Source of the DNA: Mucilaginibacter sp.
GTDB lineage: Bacteria > Bacteroidota > Bacteroidia > Sphingobacteriales > Sphingobacteriaceae
DNA: 64,000 bases
NCBI RefSeq assembly: GCF_028288185.1
Contig: NZ_JAQBOF010000008.1
Span: 186,001 to 250,000, forward strand
Direction: 5' to 3'
A model generated the notes under the pieces. That model was not told the DNA's origin. It ran no database searches and saw nothing but the letters and a program-made list of their open reading frames with translations. This document shows, one piece after another, positions 1 through 8,097 of the stretch (within the stretch, counting starts at the first letter, position 1; each line of letters opens with the position of its first letter). The position numbers and the translations under genes are program-made.

Positions 1-2
1 GT

Positions 3-89
3 ATCTTCCTGTACTTTAACCATCATAACGGCCTAACGGTGCCTACTTTCTTCGAGAGTATATTTGATGGATTGAAGGGGATTTTTTGA
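3..89 (+). CDS. 3' end of an unidentified protein (cut by window edge)
   Basis: An open frame runs from the window edge to a TGA at 87-89 and encodes about 28 residues ending in FFESIFDGLKGIF. It is the only open plus-strand frame here and stops just before a repeat tract, which fits a gene end convergent with the TamL gene. The fragment is too short to name. Confidence 0.4.
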   Translation: MFLYFNHHNGLTVPTFFESIFDGLKGIF

Positions 90-192
90 TGTGCAGATGT
101 GCAAATGATTTTGATGTGCAGATATGCGAATATGCAGATGTGCAAATTAATTGATAAGCTTTAATACATATCTGCTAAGCATCTGCACATCA
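89..192. repeat. Direct and inverted GATGTGCAGATGTGCAAAT-type repeat tract
   Basis: Units of the form GATGTGCAGATGTGC recur in direct orientation at about 89-108 and 113-158, and GCATCTGCACATC at about 179-191 is the inverted copy. The tract sits between convergent gene ends and could fold as a bidirectional terminator. A related tract lies near 36880-36920. Confidence 0.7.
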
Positions 193-2574
193 GAACGGCA
201 TCCCGATACCAAAGTTTAGCTGCATAAAATTATAGCTTTCGCCATTGGCTTGCAGGTAGTTGTTTTTAAATACGCCGGGGTGGAATAACTCGTTCGAGTG
301 TTTGATCAACACCCACTGATCTGACCCATTAAACTGCGGGTCCTTAAATTTAAATGCCATGTCAAGCCTGAAAACAAAGAAGCTCACATCAAACCGTAAG
401 CCGGTACCAATACCAATTGCTGATGATTGCAGGATGTTGTTAAATCTAAATTCGCCACCTGGGTTATCGGCTTGTTTATGTAAGCGCCAAACGTTGCCGG
501 CATCAATAAAAATAGCACCCTTTAATTTAGATCCAAAAAAGTCATCAGCCAGCTTATACCTGTATTCGGCATTGGTGATAAATTTTATTTCGCCAAACTG
601 ATCAATGTATTTTAAGCGTGTACGTAAGGTATCGCCGGTTGTGGGTGCATCTGCGGTACCTGCCGGCCCGTAAGTTGTGGCCCGGTTAAATTGGCCCGGC
701 CCAAGGGTGCGCGGCAGCCAGGCGCGCATATCATTAGCGCCGCCGGCATAAAAGTTTTTCTCAAAAATAAGTTGGTTGCTGTTTCCAAACGGAACGCCAA
801 TACCCGGGTTTATACGAAATATAAACTGTCGCTCGCCGCCAAAGCTGCGGTATATCCTAAAGTCTATCTCGCCCCTGGCATATTGTGCAAATGTGTAGCC
901 AAAAAGTGTGCGCTTGCCTAAAGTATCTTTGTGCGAATTAAATATATTACTTGCTGCATATAACATATTACCCCCAACATCCAACGATCCGCGGAAATAA
1001 GAAAAATTGGCATAAGTATTTAATAAGTTGCCATTTGCCTGGTAGGTGTATTGGCTACCCGTAGTAAATATGGTACGGCCTATTAAATAGACGTACGAGT
1101 AACGGTTCTGCTTCAATAATTGCTGGTAGGCAATAGGGTCGATAGTACCTTTTGAGAACTCAATATCAATAGGCGTTATACTATGAACTTTGTTTGCAGT
1201 TTCAAGGAAATCATAAGTTACCGAGTTGATAAAACTGGTTCTTTCCACTAATCCTTTTTGATAAAACCGCGAGTAATTGGTAGAGAAAGTGGTATGCGGT
1301 ACGCCCTGTTTGCCTGGTTTTGCCAAATTAAAGGGCGTGACTATCCAGGGGTATATTAAACTTGCGCCAACTTTAAAATCCTGGTTTTCAACACCACTAT
1401 TATTTAACGCGTTACGGCCAATATCGAACAGCATACTCAAGTTCAATTTTATCTGCAGCGCAACCGACCTTTTAAAAATGTTACGGTCTGTAAAGGTGTT
1501 GCCTGCATTATACCCATACCGCCCTCCGCTGAACAAAAATTCACCCTCGACACGGTCCGACATTTGTTTGAGGGGTATCAATTCTATTTTTGAATTTAGG
1601 CGATTTGTACTATCGGCTGTTTTTTCATAATCCGGGTTGGGTACGTTCCTGAAAACATTTAACTCAGATAATCGGGATGTTGTAATGGTTTGATTGTCAG
1701 AATTAAAAAGTTCGCCTTTTTTCTGGTAGATATAATCAACAACCGGTTGTGGCTTAAACCTGCCCGAGTAATCAACAAACTTAAATTGTGAGCCAACTTG
1801 TATAGTATCTGCTTTACCAATTTTGGTGCCGTTACTTTTTGATATGGTGATCAATGTATTGTTGATCGTAAAAATGGGGTGCTCGGGCTTATCAGCCGGA
1901 TTATCTATAATCATTCGCAAGTCAACAACACTGCTGTTAAAGGTCGAGTCGTACGCGAAATTGATGTACTGGCGATAAAACTCATAGTAGCCATTACGTT
2001 TCATCACCTGAAAAAAAGCATCGCGGTCAAAAGCTAAACTATCTGTATCGAAGCGCCCACCTGGTTGTAAATGCGAAAATTGTTTACGGGTTGATCTGTA
2101 TAGTTCGCGTACTTTTTTATCGGGGATACTGTCGTCAATCTTGCGGATCTTAAACATTGGCCCTTCGGTAGTAGTAAAAATTAACTCGGCCCTTTTGTTT
2201 TTTACCAGGATGGTATCAATAACCCTAGCTTTTAAATAGCCTTTGCTCCGTATAAATTTTTCTATTTGTACCCGCGAAAATTCAACCAGGTTACTATCCA
2301 GTATGGCAGGCGGTTCGCCAATGTTATGTTTACCGCTTTTGTTGAATAGGTTATACAGTTGCAGGTTAATTACGTTGTTTGGCTGCTGTTGCTTATCAAC
2401 ATAATTTACCGCCAGTTCGGCAAATTCACCATCCATTCCCCTGATAGTGACTTTACGTACCAGTTTTTCATTGCCTTTTAGCCTGCGTGTTAAACTACAC
2501 CCCGAGCCTATAAAGAGCAGAAGAATACTTAATATTGCAATACGGTATTTATTAATGCTTATATATGCTTTCAA
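190..2574 (-). CDS. tamL: TamL-type BamA/TamA-family outer membrane assembly lipoprotein
   Basis: This 794-residue protein has a lipoprotein signal peptide with a lipobox ending at Cys26 (FIGSGC). A POTRA-rich periplasmic region of roughly residues 35-330 follows, then a C-terminal Omp85-type beta-barrel from about 345 to the end, including a GGANDMRAW motif and the final GIGMPF strand. Lipid-anchored Omp85 proteins of this layout are the Bacteroidota TamL proteins, which act with TamB in outer-membrane biogenesis. The only sensible start is a TTG at 2574; no in-frame ATG precedes the signal peptide. That start overlaps the ATG of the divergent RNA methyltransferase gene by 10 bases. TamB is not in the window. 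Confidence 0.88.
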   Translation of the reverse strand: MKAYISINKYRIAILSILLLFIGSGCSLTRRLKGNEKLVRKVTIRGMDGEFAELAVNYVDKQQQPNNVINLQLYNLFNKSGKHNIGEPPAILDSNLVEFSRVQIEKFIRSKGYLKARVIDTILVKNKRAELIFTTTEGPMFKIRKIDDSIPDKKVRELYRSTRKQFSHLQPGGRFDTDSLAFDRDAFFQVMKRNGYYEFYRQYINFAYDSTFNSSVVDLRMIIDNPADKPEHPIFTINNTLITISKSNGTKIGKADTIQVGSQFKFVDYSGRFKPQPVVDYIYQKKGELFNSDNQTITTSRLSELNVFRNVPNPDYEKTADSTNRLNSKIELIPLKQMSDRVEGEFLFSGGRYGYNAGNTFTDRNIFKRSVALQIKLNLSMLFDIGRNALNNSGVENQDFKVGASLIYPWIVTPFNLAKPGKQGVPHTTFSTNYSRFYQKGLVERTSFINSVTYDFLETANKVHSITPIDIEFSKGTIDPIAYQQLLKQNRYSYVYLIGRTIFTTGSQYTYQANGNLLNTYANFSYFRGSLDVGGNMLYAASNIFNSHKDTLGKRTLFGYTFAQYARGEIDFRIYRSFGGERQFIFRINPGIGVPFGNSNQLIFEKNFYAGGANDMRAWLPRTLGPGQFNRATTYGPAGTADAPTTGDTLRTRLKYIDQFGEIKFITNAEYRYKLADDFFGSKLKGAIFIDAGNVWRLHKQADNPGGEFRFNNILQSSAIGIGTGLRFDVSFFVFRLDMAFKFKDPQFNGSDQWVLIKHSNELFHPGVFKNNYLQANGESYNFMQLNFGIGMPF

Positions 2575-3314
2575 AATCTAATATTAGTTTACTACAGTCC
2601 TTACAACATAAAAAATTTCGCAGGGAACATGGCTTGTTTTTAGTTGAAGGCTACAAATCGGTTTCCGAATTTATTAATTCGGCTTACCAAATTGAAGCTG
2701 TTTACCATACGGCCAATATTGCCCCAAAAATGCTCAAATTATCGCAGAAAATGAACTTTCAGGAAATTTCATCTGCTATACTTGAAAAAATAAGCGCCCT
2801 TAAAAACCCGGCCGACGTTATTGCAGTAGTTAAAATACCACAGTGGCCGGTTTTAAATTATACTACCCTTAACAAAAAATTCTCCATTGTGTTGGATGCA
2901 ATTCAAGATCCGGGCAATATGGGCACAATTATACGTACGGCCGACTGGTTTGGCATTGAAAATATTATTTGTTCTGAAGACTGCGTAGAGGTTTATAACT
3001 CTAAAGTAGTACAAGCTACTATGGGTTCACTTTCGCGGATAAATGTTCATTATGTTGATCTGCCCCAGGTTTTATCGCAAATTAACTTGCCTATATACGG
3101 TGCTTTGCTGGATGGCGAAAATATTTACAACGCCAATTTTGGCACCGAGGGATTAATAGTAATGGGTAACGAAGGCAACGGTTTAAGCGAAAAAGTTAAG
3201 CAACTGGTTACCAAAGCTATCACTATACCGCGAGCCGGTAATGCCGAATCATTAAACGTAGCTATAGCTACAGCTATATTTTGTTCAGAAATAAGTAGAA
3301 ATAAGCTTAAATAA
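2565..3314 (+). CDS. TrmH/SpoU-family RNA 2'-O-ribose methyltransferase
   Basis: The 249-residue protein has the SPOUT/TrmH pattern. An N-terminal substrate-binding part (about 1-95) precedes the trefoil-knot catalytic domain. Motif 1 is NMGTIIRTADWFG (118-130) with the conserved Arg, motif 2 is IVMGNEGNGLS (198-208) and motif 3 is IPRAGNAESLNVA (222-233). It is expected to methylate a ribose 2'-OH in rRNA or tRNA using S-adenosylmethionine in the cytoplasm; the exact nucleotide cannot be read from sequence. It is divergent from tamL, with the two start codons overlapping, so its promoter must lie inside the tamL coding region. Function class is secure, target is not. Confidence 0.9.
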   Translation: MLSKSNISLLQSLQHKKFRREHGLFLVEGYKSVSEFINSAYQIEAVYHTANIAPKMLKLSQKMNFQEISSAILEKISALKNPADVIAVVKIPQWPVLNYTTLNKKFSIVLDAIQDPGNMGTIIRTADWFGIENIICSEDCVEVYNSKVVQATMGSLSRINVHYVDLPQVLSQINLPIYGALLDGENIYNANFGTEGLIVMGNEGNGLSEKVKQLVTKAITIPRAGNAESLNVAIATAIFCSEISRNKLK

Positions 3315-3317
3315 ATG

Positions 3318-3347
3318 TTGGCAGGCAAATAATAATTGTTATTTTTG
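3318..3347 (+). promoter_or_regulatory. Bacteroidota-type promoter for tRNA-Cys
   Basis: A TTG (3318-3320) and a -7 box TATTTTTG (3340-3347) are separated by 19 bases, matching the TTTG/TAnnTTTG promoter pattern of Bacteroidota. The box lies 14 bases before the tRNA 5' end. Confidence 0.65.
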
Positions 3348-3361
3348 CAATCCTTAAAAAT

Positions 3362-3432
3362 GGTCGGGTGGCCGAGTGGCTAGGCAGAGGTCTGCAAAAC
3401 CTCCTACAGCGGTTCGAATCCGCTCCCGACCT
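3362..3432 (+). tRNA. tRNA-Cys (GCA)
   Basis: The 71-nt sequence folds as a cloverleaf. Acceptor arm GGTCGGG pairs with CCCGACC, the anticodon stem GAGGT/ACCTC carries loop CTGCAAA with anticodon GCA, and the T-loop is TTCGAAT. The discriminator is T, as usual for tRNA-Cys. CCA is not encoded. Confidence 0.97.
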
Positions 3433-3467
3433 CACAAGGTTAACAAAACATTAAAAAAATAAGCATC

Positions 3468-3647
3468 ATGGGCGTAACACGTTTAAAAAGAAAAGATAGA
3501 AGAAACAAAACTTTTTCAAGATTAGAAGTTCAGTTTTTAAAGAATGCTACTAACCTTGAAGCAGGTAGCCGTTCTGCAGAGTCACCTAGAAGCCAGGTAA
3601 CTTTAAACAACATTGTTTTAGCTAAAGCAGCTGCTGCAAACAAATAA
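3468..3647 (+). CDS. Small basic conserved-looking protein, 59 aa
   Basis: An ATG-to-TAA frame encodes a 59-residue protein beginning MGVTRLKRKDRRNK. The N-terminal third is strongly basic (Arg/Lys), and the C-terminus is an Ala-rich LAKAAAANK helix-like tail. It lies 35 bases after tRNA-Cys, probably on the same transcript, and is followed by a strong terminator. The A-rich upstream sequence without Shine-Dalgarno is normal for this phylum. I cannot name the family. The size, charge and tRNA linkage suggest an RNA- or ribosome-associated protein, which is inference only. Confidence 0.75.
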   Translation: MGVTRLKRKDRRNKTFSRLEVQFLKNATNLEAGSRSAESPRSQVTLNNIVLAKAAAANK

Positions 3648-3670
3648 TATTTAAAGAAATTTTGATTTTT

Positions 3671-3706
3671 TTAATCCTGTTGGTTTTATACCGATGGGAT
3701 TTTTTT
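3671..3706 (+). terminator. Rho-independent terminator after the small basic protein
   Basis: AATCCTGTTGGT pairs, with some G-U pairs, with ACCGATGGGATT across a short loop and is followed by a run of seven T. Confidence 0.75.
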
Positions 3707-3725
3707 ATGGGAAAAAATCCCCTTT

Positions 3726-3807
3726 TGTCATTGCGAGCGATAGCATGGCAATCGCAAGGATGCAATACGGATAATAGTTCGCGATTGCTTCGTTCCTCGC
3801 AATGACA
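3726..3807. repeat. 82-bp palindromic intergenic repeat
   Basis: The ends are exact inverted copies: TGTCATTGCGAG at the left and CTCGCAATGACA at the right. The interior has further imperfect symmetry (GCGATAGC / GCGATTGC). This TCATTGCGAG family of dispersed palindromes is common between genes in this lineage. Here it lies between the small-protein terminator and the pyrD 3' end. Confidence 0.8.
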
Positions 3808-3816
3808 GGTGCTTAA

Positions 3817-4857
3817 TTATATTGCCAGCAATCTCTTATTAATCCGCTTAATCAACCCAGGCCCTTCATAAATAAACCCGGTGTATAATTGTATCAACGA
3901 TGCCCCTGCATCCAGCTTCTCCAAGGCGTCATCTGCCGAATGTATGCCGCCAACCCCAATTATCGGGAATGACCGGCCCGACTTAGCCGCCAAATAACGT
4001 ATTACCTCGGTCGACCGTTTGGTTAACGGCGCGCCGCTTAATCCGCCGGCTTCCTCTTTTAGTTTATCAATCGATAAAGACGATTTATCAATAGTAGTAT
4101 TGGTAGCAATTACGCCGGCAATTTTAGTTTGCTGGACGATCTCAACAATATCATCCAATTGCTCATTAGTAAGGTCTGGAGCTATCTTTAGCAGGATGGG
4201 TTTCGTTATATCGTTTTTGTTATTGCGTTGCTGTAGCGTATTTAATAACTGCATTAGCGGCTCTTTTTCCTGCAACTCGCGCAGGCCGGGTGTGTTTGGC
4301 GAGCTTACGTTTACCACAAAATAATCTACCACATCAAACAGGCGGTCAAAGCATTTAATATAATCGTTTACCGCATCCTCATTTGGTGTATTTTTATTTT
4401 TGCCGATGTTGCCGCCAATAAGCAATCCTTTTTGTTTGGGCGATGCGTTTTTGCGATAGGCCGCAATACGCTCGGCAATCACATCAACCCCTAAATTATT
4501 AAAACCCATGCGGTTAATAATTGCCTTGTCGGCAGGGCTGCGAAACATGCGTGGTTTTGGGTTGCCAGCCTGTGGCAACGGGGTTACAGTACCTACCTCA
4601 ATAAAACCAAAACCCATGTTAGCCAGTTCGCTTATTACTTCGGCATTTTTATCAAATCCGGCGGCTAAACCAACGGGGTTAATGAATTTTAGGCCGAACA
4701 CTTCTTTTTCAAGCCGATAATCCTTCAAATCCCATAGGGCCCTGCTTAATGTTGTCCCACCGGGGAAACGGTTAAAGCGTTTTAAATTTCGGGTTACAAA
4801 ATAATGGATGTTTTCCGGGTCGAACCGGAACAGTATGGGTTTTAAAAGCGAATACAT
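3817..4857 (-). CDS. pyrD: Dihydroorotate dehydrogenase (quinone), class 2
   Basis: The 346-residue protein oxidises dihydroorotate to orotate, passing electrons through FMN to membrane quinone. The N-terminal amphipathic helices ([18 protein letters not shown], about 11-28) mark the membrane-associated class 2 form. The FMN site [12 protein letters not shown] (63-74), the Ser-base motif [13 protein letters not shown] (183-195) and the phosphate-binding [11 protein letters not shown] near the C-terminus are intact. Length is normal for the class. It stands alone with its own -7 box at 4863-4870; pyrB and pyrR are 23 kb away. Confidence 0.95.
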   Translation of the reverse strand: MYSLLKPILFRFDPENIHYFVTRNLKRFNRFPGGTTLSRALWDLKDYRLEKEVFGLKFINPVGLAAGFDKNAEVISELANMGFGFIEVGTVTPLPQAGNPKPRMFRSPADKAIINRMGFNNLGVDVIAERIAAYRKNASPKQKGLLIGGNIGKNKNTPNEDAVNDYIKCFDRLFDVVDYFVVNVSSPNTPGLRELQEKEPLMQLLNTLQQRNNKNDITKPILLKIAPDLTNEQLDDIVEIVQQTKIAGVIATNTTIDKSSLSIDKLKEEAGGLSGAPLTKRSTEVIRYLAAKSGRSFPIIGVGGIHSADDALEKLDAGASLIQLYTGFIYEGPGLIKRINKRLLAI

Positions 4858-4862
4858 AGCAA

Positions 4863-4870
4863 CAAAGTTA
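4863..4870 (-). promoter_or_regulatory. -7 promoter box for pyrD
   Basis: TAACTTTG on the minus strand matches TAnnTTTG and lies 5 bases upstream of the pyrD ATG, implying a very short leader. Confidence 0.55.
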
Positions 4871-4964
4871 CTTGTTTAATTGTAAAAGAATATTGTACTT
4901 TAGTTCGTCAATAAATAAACCACCGCAGCAGTACCCGTTGCACTTCAAAACTTAATACCAAATT

Positions 4965-5738
4965 ATGGAAGATCAATCTATGAATAACCGTCGCCGTTTT
5001 ATCAGGAACGCATCATTAGGTACATTAGCGGCTATAAGCATCCCCGAAATTGTATCGGCGGCATTGGCTATCGCGCCTATCGCCAAAAGAGTTAATATTG
5101 AAAAAGATGATATCATTCTTTTTCAGGGTGATTCAATTACCGACTCGGGCCGTGGTAACCGCAATGCCATTGTGCCAAATAATACCGGCGCGTTGGGTAA
5201 TGGCTATGCTTTTATGGCCGCCAGCCAATTGTTATTGAAAAATCCGGATAAGAACCTGCAGATCTATAATAAGGGTGTAAGCGGTAATAAAGTTTACCAA
5301 ATGGCCGACCGTTGGGATGCTGATACGTTGGCAATTAAACCAACCGTGCTAAGTATCCACATAGGCGTAAATGATTACTGGCATACCCTAAACGGCAGCT
5401 ATAAAGGAACGATAGACAACTACATAGCCGATTATAAAAAACTAATAGACAGCACCAAAGCCGCACTGCCAAATGTAAAACTGGTAATATGCGAGCCTTT
5501 TGGCGTATTAGACGTAAAATCGGTAACGAAAGACTGGTACCCAACTTTTGATCTGTTTAAAAAAGCAGCTAAAGAGATAGCTGCCGAATATAACGCCCCA
5601 TTTGTGCCATACCAGGCCGCATTTGATAAAGCAATAACGATGGCCCCGCCAACCTATTGGACAGGCGACGGCGTACATCCATCAATAGCCGGTGCCGCGC
5701 TAATGGCAGAGACATGGCTGAAGGCAGTTAAAGGATAG
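4965..5738 (+). CDS. Secreted SGNH/GDSL-family hydrolase
   Basis: This 257-residue protein carries a twin-arginine-like signal (NNRRRFIRNASLGTLAAIS, residues 7-25). The SGNH blocks follow in order: GDSITDSG with the catalytic Ser (55-62), GVSGNKV with the block II Gly (104-110), GVNDYWH with the oxyanion Asn (134-140), and GDGVHPS with the catalytic Asp-x-x-His (234-240). Such proteins are usually carbohydrate acetyl-esterases or lipases; the substrate is not evident. An alternative ATG at 4980 keeps the whole signal peptide. A relative of the same superfamily is at 61691-63088. Confidence 0.87.
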   Translation: MEDQSMNNRRRFIRNASLGTLAAISIPEIVSAALAIAPIAKRVNIEKDDIILFQGDSITDSGRGNRNAIVPNNTGALGNGYAFMAASQLLLKNPDKNLQIYNKGVSGNKVYQMADRWDADTLAIKPTVLSIHIGVNDYWHTLNGSYKGTIDNYIADYKKLIDSTKAALPNVKLVICEPFGVLDVKSVTKDWYPTFDLFKKAAKEIAAEYNAPFVPYQAAFDKAITMAPPTYWTGDGVHPSIAGAALMAETWLKAVKG

Positions 5739-5750
5739 CATGAGCTTAAA

Positions 5751-5834
5751 GCAGAAGGCAAAAAGCAAAAAGCTATTGTCTTCTGCTTGTTATATTATTG
5801 TGCTTAAGCTTTCAGCCTTCGGCTTTTAGCTTAA
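5751..5834. repeat. Two adjacent hairpin repeats between SGNH and ABC-F genes
   Basis: GCAGAAG (5751-5757) pairs with CTTCTGC (5780-5786). A second palindrome spans 5804-5834, with TTAAGCT/AGCTTAA outer and AGCC/GGCT inner arms. They probably terminate the SGNH transcript just before the ABC-F promoter. Confidence 0.6.
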
Positions 5835-5840
5835 AAACGC

Positions 5841-5848
5841 TATCTTTG
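5841..5848 (+). promoter_or_regulatory. -7 promoter box for the ABC-F gene
   Basis: TATCTTTG is an exact TAnnTTTG match ending 7 bases before the ATG, so the transcript is nearly leaderless. Confidence 0.65.
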
Positions 5849-5855
5849 CGGCCAA

Positions 5856-7778
5856 ATGATAGCTATAAATAATCTTACGTTCGAGATAGGTGCAAGGGCA
5901 TTATATGATGAAGCCAACTGGCATATTAAACCTGGTGAAAAAATAGGCCTTATTGGCGCTAACGGAACCGGGAAAACCACCCTTTTAAAAATTATTGTAG
6001 GTGACTATAAACCTACATCGGGCACCATATCAATGGCTAAGGACCTTACTATGGGTTATCTTAACCAGGATCTGCTGTCATACTCTTCCGATAAAAACAT
6101 CGTCCATGTGGCTATGGAGGCTTTTGAGCGCCAAAATCAATTGCATGACGAGATAGAGGTTTTGCTTAAAAAACTGGAAACAGATTATAGTGAAGACTTA
6201 CTACATAAATTAAGCGACAAGCAACACGAATTTGAGGCGCTTGACGGCTATAATATCGAATACAAAGCACACGAAATTTTAGCGGGTTTAGGTTTCAGCG
6301 AAGCTGATTGCCAGCGTAAGTTAAGCACCTTTTCGGGTGGATGGCGCATGCGGGTGATGCTGGCCAAAATATTATTACAGGCACCCGATATTTTGTTACT
6401 GGATGAGCCAACCAACCACTTGGACTTACCATCTATACAATGGCTGGAAGATTATCTGAAAGCATTTAACGGCGCTATCATCATCGTATCGCACGATAGA
6501 TGGTTTTTAGATAAAGTAATTAACCGCACGGTCGAATCTCGCAAAGGCAAACTGAATGTTTATGCGGGTAACTATACTTTTTACCTGGAAGAAAAAGCGC
6601 AGCGTGCCGAAATCCAGCGTGGCGAGTTTAAAAATCAGCAATCAAAAATAAAACAAGAAGAGCGTTTAATTGAGCGTTTCCGTGCCAAGGCATCTAAAGC
6701 AAAAATGGCGCAATCGCGTATCAAAATGCTGGATAAACTGGAGCGTGTTGAGGATGTGGATGATGATAACCCTGAAGTTAATTTTAGCTTCAAATTCAGC
6801 AAGCAATCGGGCCGTCACGTATCTACTTTAGAGCATATTACCAAAAAATATCCGGCTATTGATATTTTAGATGATGCCGAAGCGATTATTGAAAAAGGCG
6901 ATAAAATTGCCCTGATAGGTGCCAATGGTAAAGGTAAATCAACTTTGCTGCGTATTGTAGCCGGTGCCGATAAAGAGTTTGGAGGTACAGCCATAACCGG
7001 CCATAATGTAACCCAAACTTTCTTTGCACAACACCAGTTAGAGAGCTTGCATTTAGAGCACCAGATTTTACAGGAGCTGCAATCTTTTGCGCCAAAGCAT
7101 ACTGACACTGAGCTGCGCTCCATATTAGGATCGTTTTTGTTTACTGGCGATGATGTGTTTAAGAAAATAAAAGTATTGTCGGGTGGCGAGAAATCGCGCG
7201 TAGCTTTAGCCAAAGCATTAACTGCCGATGCTAACTTTTTAGTGCTGGATGAGCCTACCAATCACCTGGACATGGCTTCAGTTAACATATTGATTCAGGC
7301 ATTGCAGCAGTACGAAGGTACGGTGATCGTGGTATCCCACGATAGGTACTTCCTGGATAACGTAGCTAACAAGATCTGGTTTATTGAGAATCAAAAGATC
7401 AAACAATACCCGGGTACTTATGCCGAATATGATGAGTGGAACGCTAAACGCAAGCTTGATCCAAAGGTAGAAGCGCCTGCCCCTAAAAAGGAAGAAAAAA
7501 AGCCGGAACCTGTTAAGCAACAACAACAACCATCAGAAAATAAACATCAGCAGTTAAAAAAACTGAACCAGGATTTGACCAATATGGAAGATAAGATATC
7601 TTCTTTAGAAAAAACGGTTAAAGAACTGGAAGCTAAACTGGCTGATGATAAAATATACAATGACGGCGCCAAGCTAAAAGAAACCAATGCCGCTTATTCC
7701 CAAAAACAAGCCGAACTAAAACAAGTTCAGCAGCAATGGGAAGATTTGGCAGAGCAGATAATGGAGTTGGAGGCGTAA
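5856..7778 (+). CDS. ABC-F family ATPase (ribosome-associated type)
   Basis: The 640-residue soluble protein has two ABC cassettes and no membrane segments. Cassette 1 has Walker A GANGTGKTT (34-42), signature FSGGWRMR (158-165) and Walker B LLLDEPTNHLD (179-189). Cassette 2 has GANGKGKST (about 355-363), LSGGEKSR (about 440-447) and LVLDEPTNHLD (about 461-471). The charged inter-cassette linker of about 90 residues corresponds to the P-site tRNA interaction motif. A Pro/Lys/Gln-rich hinge leads to a C-terminal coiled coil (about 560-640), as in Uup-like members. ABC-F proteins act on the ribosome E site in translation or antibiotic protection; the subfamily is not settled. Confidence 0.93.
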   Translation: MIAINNLTFEIGARALYDEANWHIKPGEKIGLIGANGTGKTTLLKIIVGDYKPTSGTISMAKDLTMGYLNQDLLSYSSDKNIVHVAMEAFERQNQLHDEIEVLLKKLETDYSEDLLHKLSDKQHEFEALDGYNIEYKAHEILAGLGFSEADCQRKLSTFSGGWRMRVMLAKILLQAPDILLLDEPTNHLDLPSIQWLEDYLKAFNGAIIIVSHDRWFLDKVINRTVESRKGKLNVYAGNYTFYLEEKAQRAEIQRGEFKNQQSKIKQEERLIERFRAKASKAKMAQSRIKMLDKLERVEDVDDDNPEVNFSFKFSKQSGRHVSTLEHITKKYPAIDILDDAEAIIEKGDKIALIGANGKGKSTLLRIVAGADKEFGGTAITGHNVTQTFFAQHQLESLHLEHQILQELQSFAPKHTDTELRSILGSFLFTGDDVFKKIKVLSGGEKSRVALAKALTADANFLVLDEPTNHLDMASVNILIQALQQYEGTVIVVSHDRYFLDNVANKIWFIENQKIKQYPGTYAEYDEWNAKRKLDPKVEAPAPKKEEKKPEPVKQQQQPSENKHQQLKKLNQDLTNMEDKISSLEKTVKELEAKLADDKIYNDGAKLKETNAAYSQKQAELKQVQQQWEDLAEQIMELEA

Positions 7779-7787
7779 TATCCTGTC

Positions 7788-7820
7788 AGACTTACGAAGT
7801 TTTTAAAATTTCGTAAGTCT
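7788..7820. terminator. Hairpin after the ABC-F gene
   Basis: AGACTTACGAA and its exact inverse TTCGTAAGTCT enclose an 11-base loop, 10 bases after the stop codon. The T-run is weak, so it may act in mRNA 3' protection. Confidence 0.6.
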
Positions 7821-7841
7821 ATTTCTACATAAATATTGATG

Positions 7842-7875
7842 AGCCTCACATAGTTTAAACTTTGTGAGGCTTTTT
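7842..7875 (+). terminator. Rho-independent terminator
   Basis: AGCCTCACA (7843-7851 region) pairs with TGTGAGGCT and is followed by TTTTT at 7871-7875. It insulates the toxin-antitoxin promoter that follows. Confidence 0.75.
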
Positions 7876-7888
7876 GCATCTTAATACT

Positions 7889-7896
7889 TAAATTTG
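7889..7896 (+). promoter_or_regulatory. -7 promoter box of the YoeB toxin-antitoxin operon
   Basis: TAAATTTG is an exact TAnnTTTG match. It overlaps a potential TTG start at 7894, which argues for the ATG at 7900 or 7915 as the real start of the antitoxin. Confidence 0.6.
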
Positions 7897-7899
7897 ACT

Positions 7900-8097
7900 A
7901 TGACCACATTAATAATGCATCCTCAAAACAAAGAACAGGAAACGGCATTAAAAGCTATTGCTAAAGCCTGGAAGATCAATGTAGAAACAAGTTCGTATGA
8001 TCCGGATTTCGTTAATATGGTGAAGAAAGCCGAAAAAAGAGGTAATTATACCGAGATCGATCCTAAAGATGTATGGGGCAGTTTAAACTTAAAATAG
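7900..8097 (+). CDS. Antitoxin partner of a YoeB-type toxin (DUF2683-like)
   Basis: A 65-residue acidic/basic protein starting MTTLIMHPQNKEQE. It has an N-terminal region that could form a strand and helix, and a C-terminal charged tail (KKAEKRGNYTEIDPKDVW) that would wrap the toxin. It overlaps the toxin gene by 25 bases, typical of translationally coupled type II modules. The N-terminus MHPQNKEQETALKAIAKAW resembles DUF2683-type antitoxins rather than classical YefM, so the pairing is assigned by context. A TTG at 7894 is possible but overlaps the promoter box; an ATG at 7915 is a further alternative. Confidence 0.8.
   Translation: MTTLIMHPQNKEQETALKAIAKAWKINVETSSYDPDFVNMVKKAEKRGNYTEIDPKDVWGSLNLK

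Noticed and set aside
6815..7261. 148-aa frame opposite the ABC-F gene
   Set aside because: Antisense shadow of cassette 2 with Cys/Ser-rich low-quality sequence.
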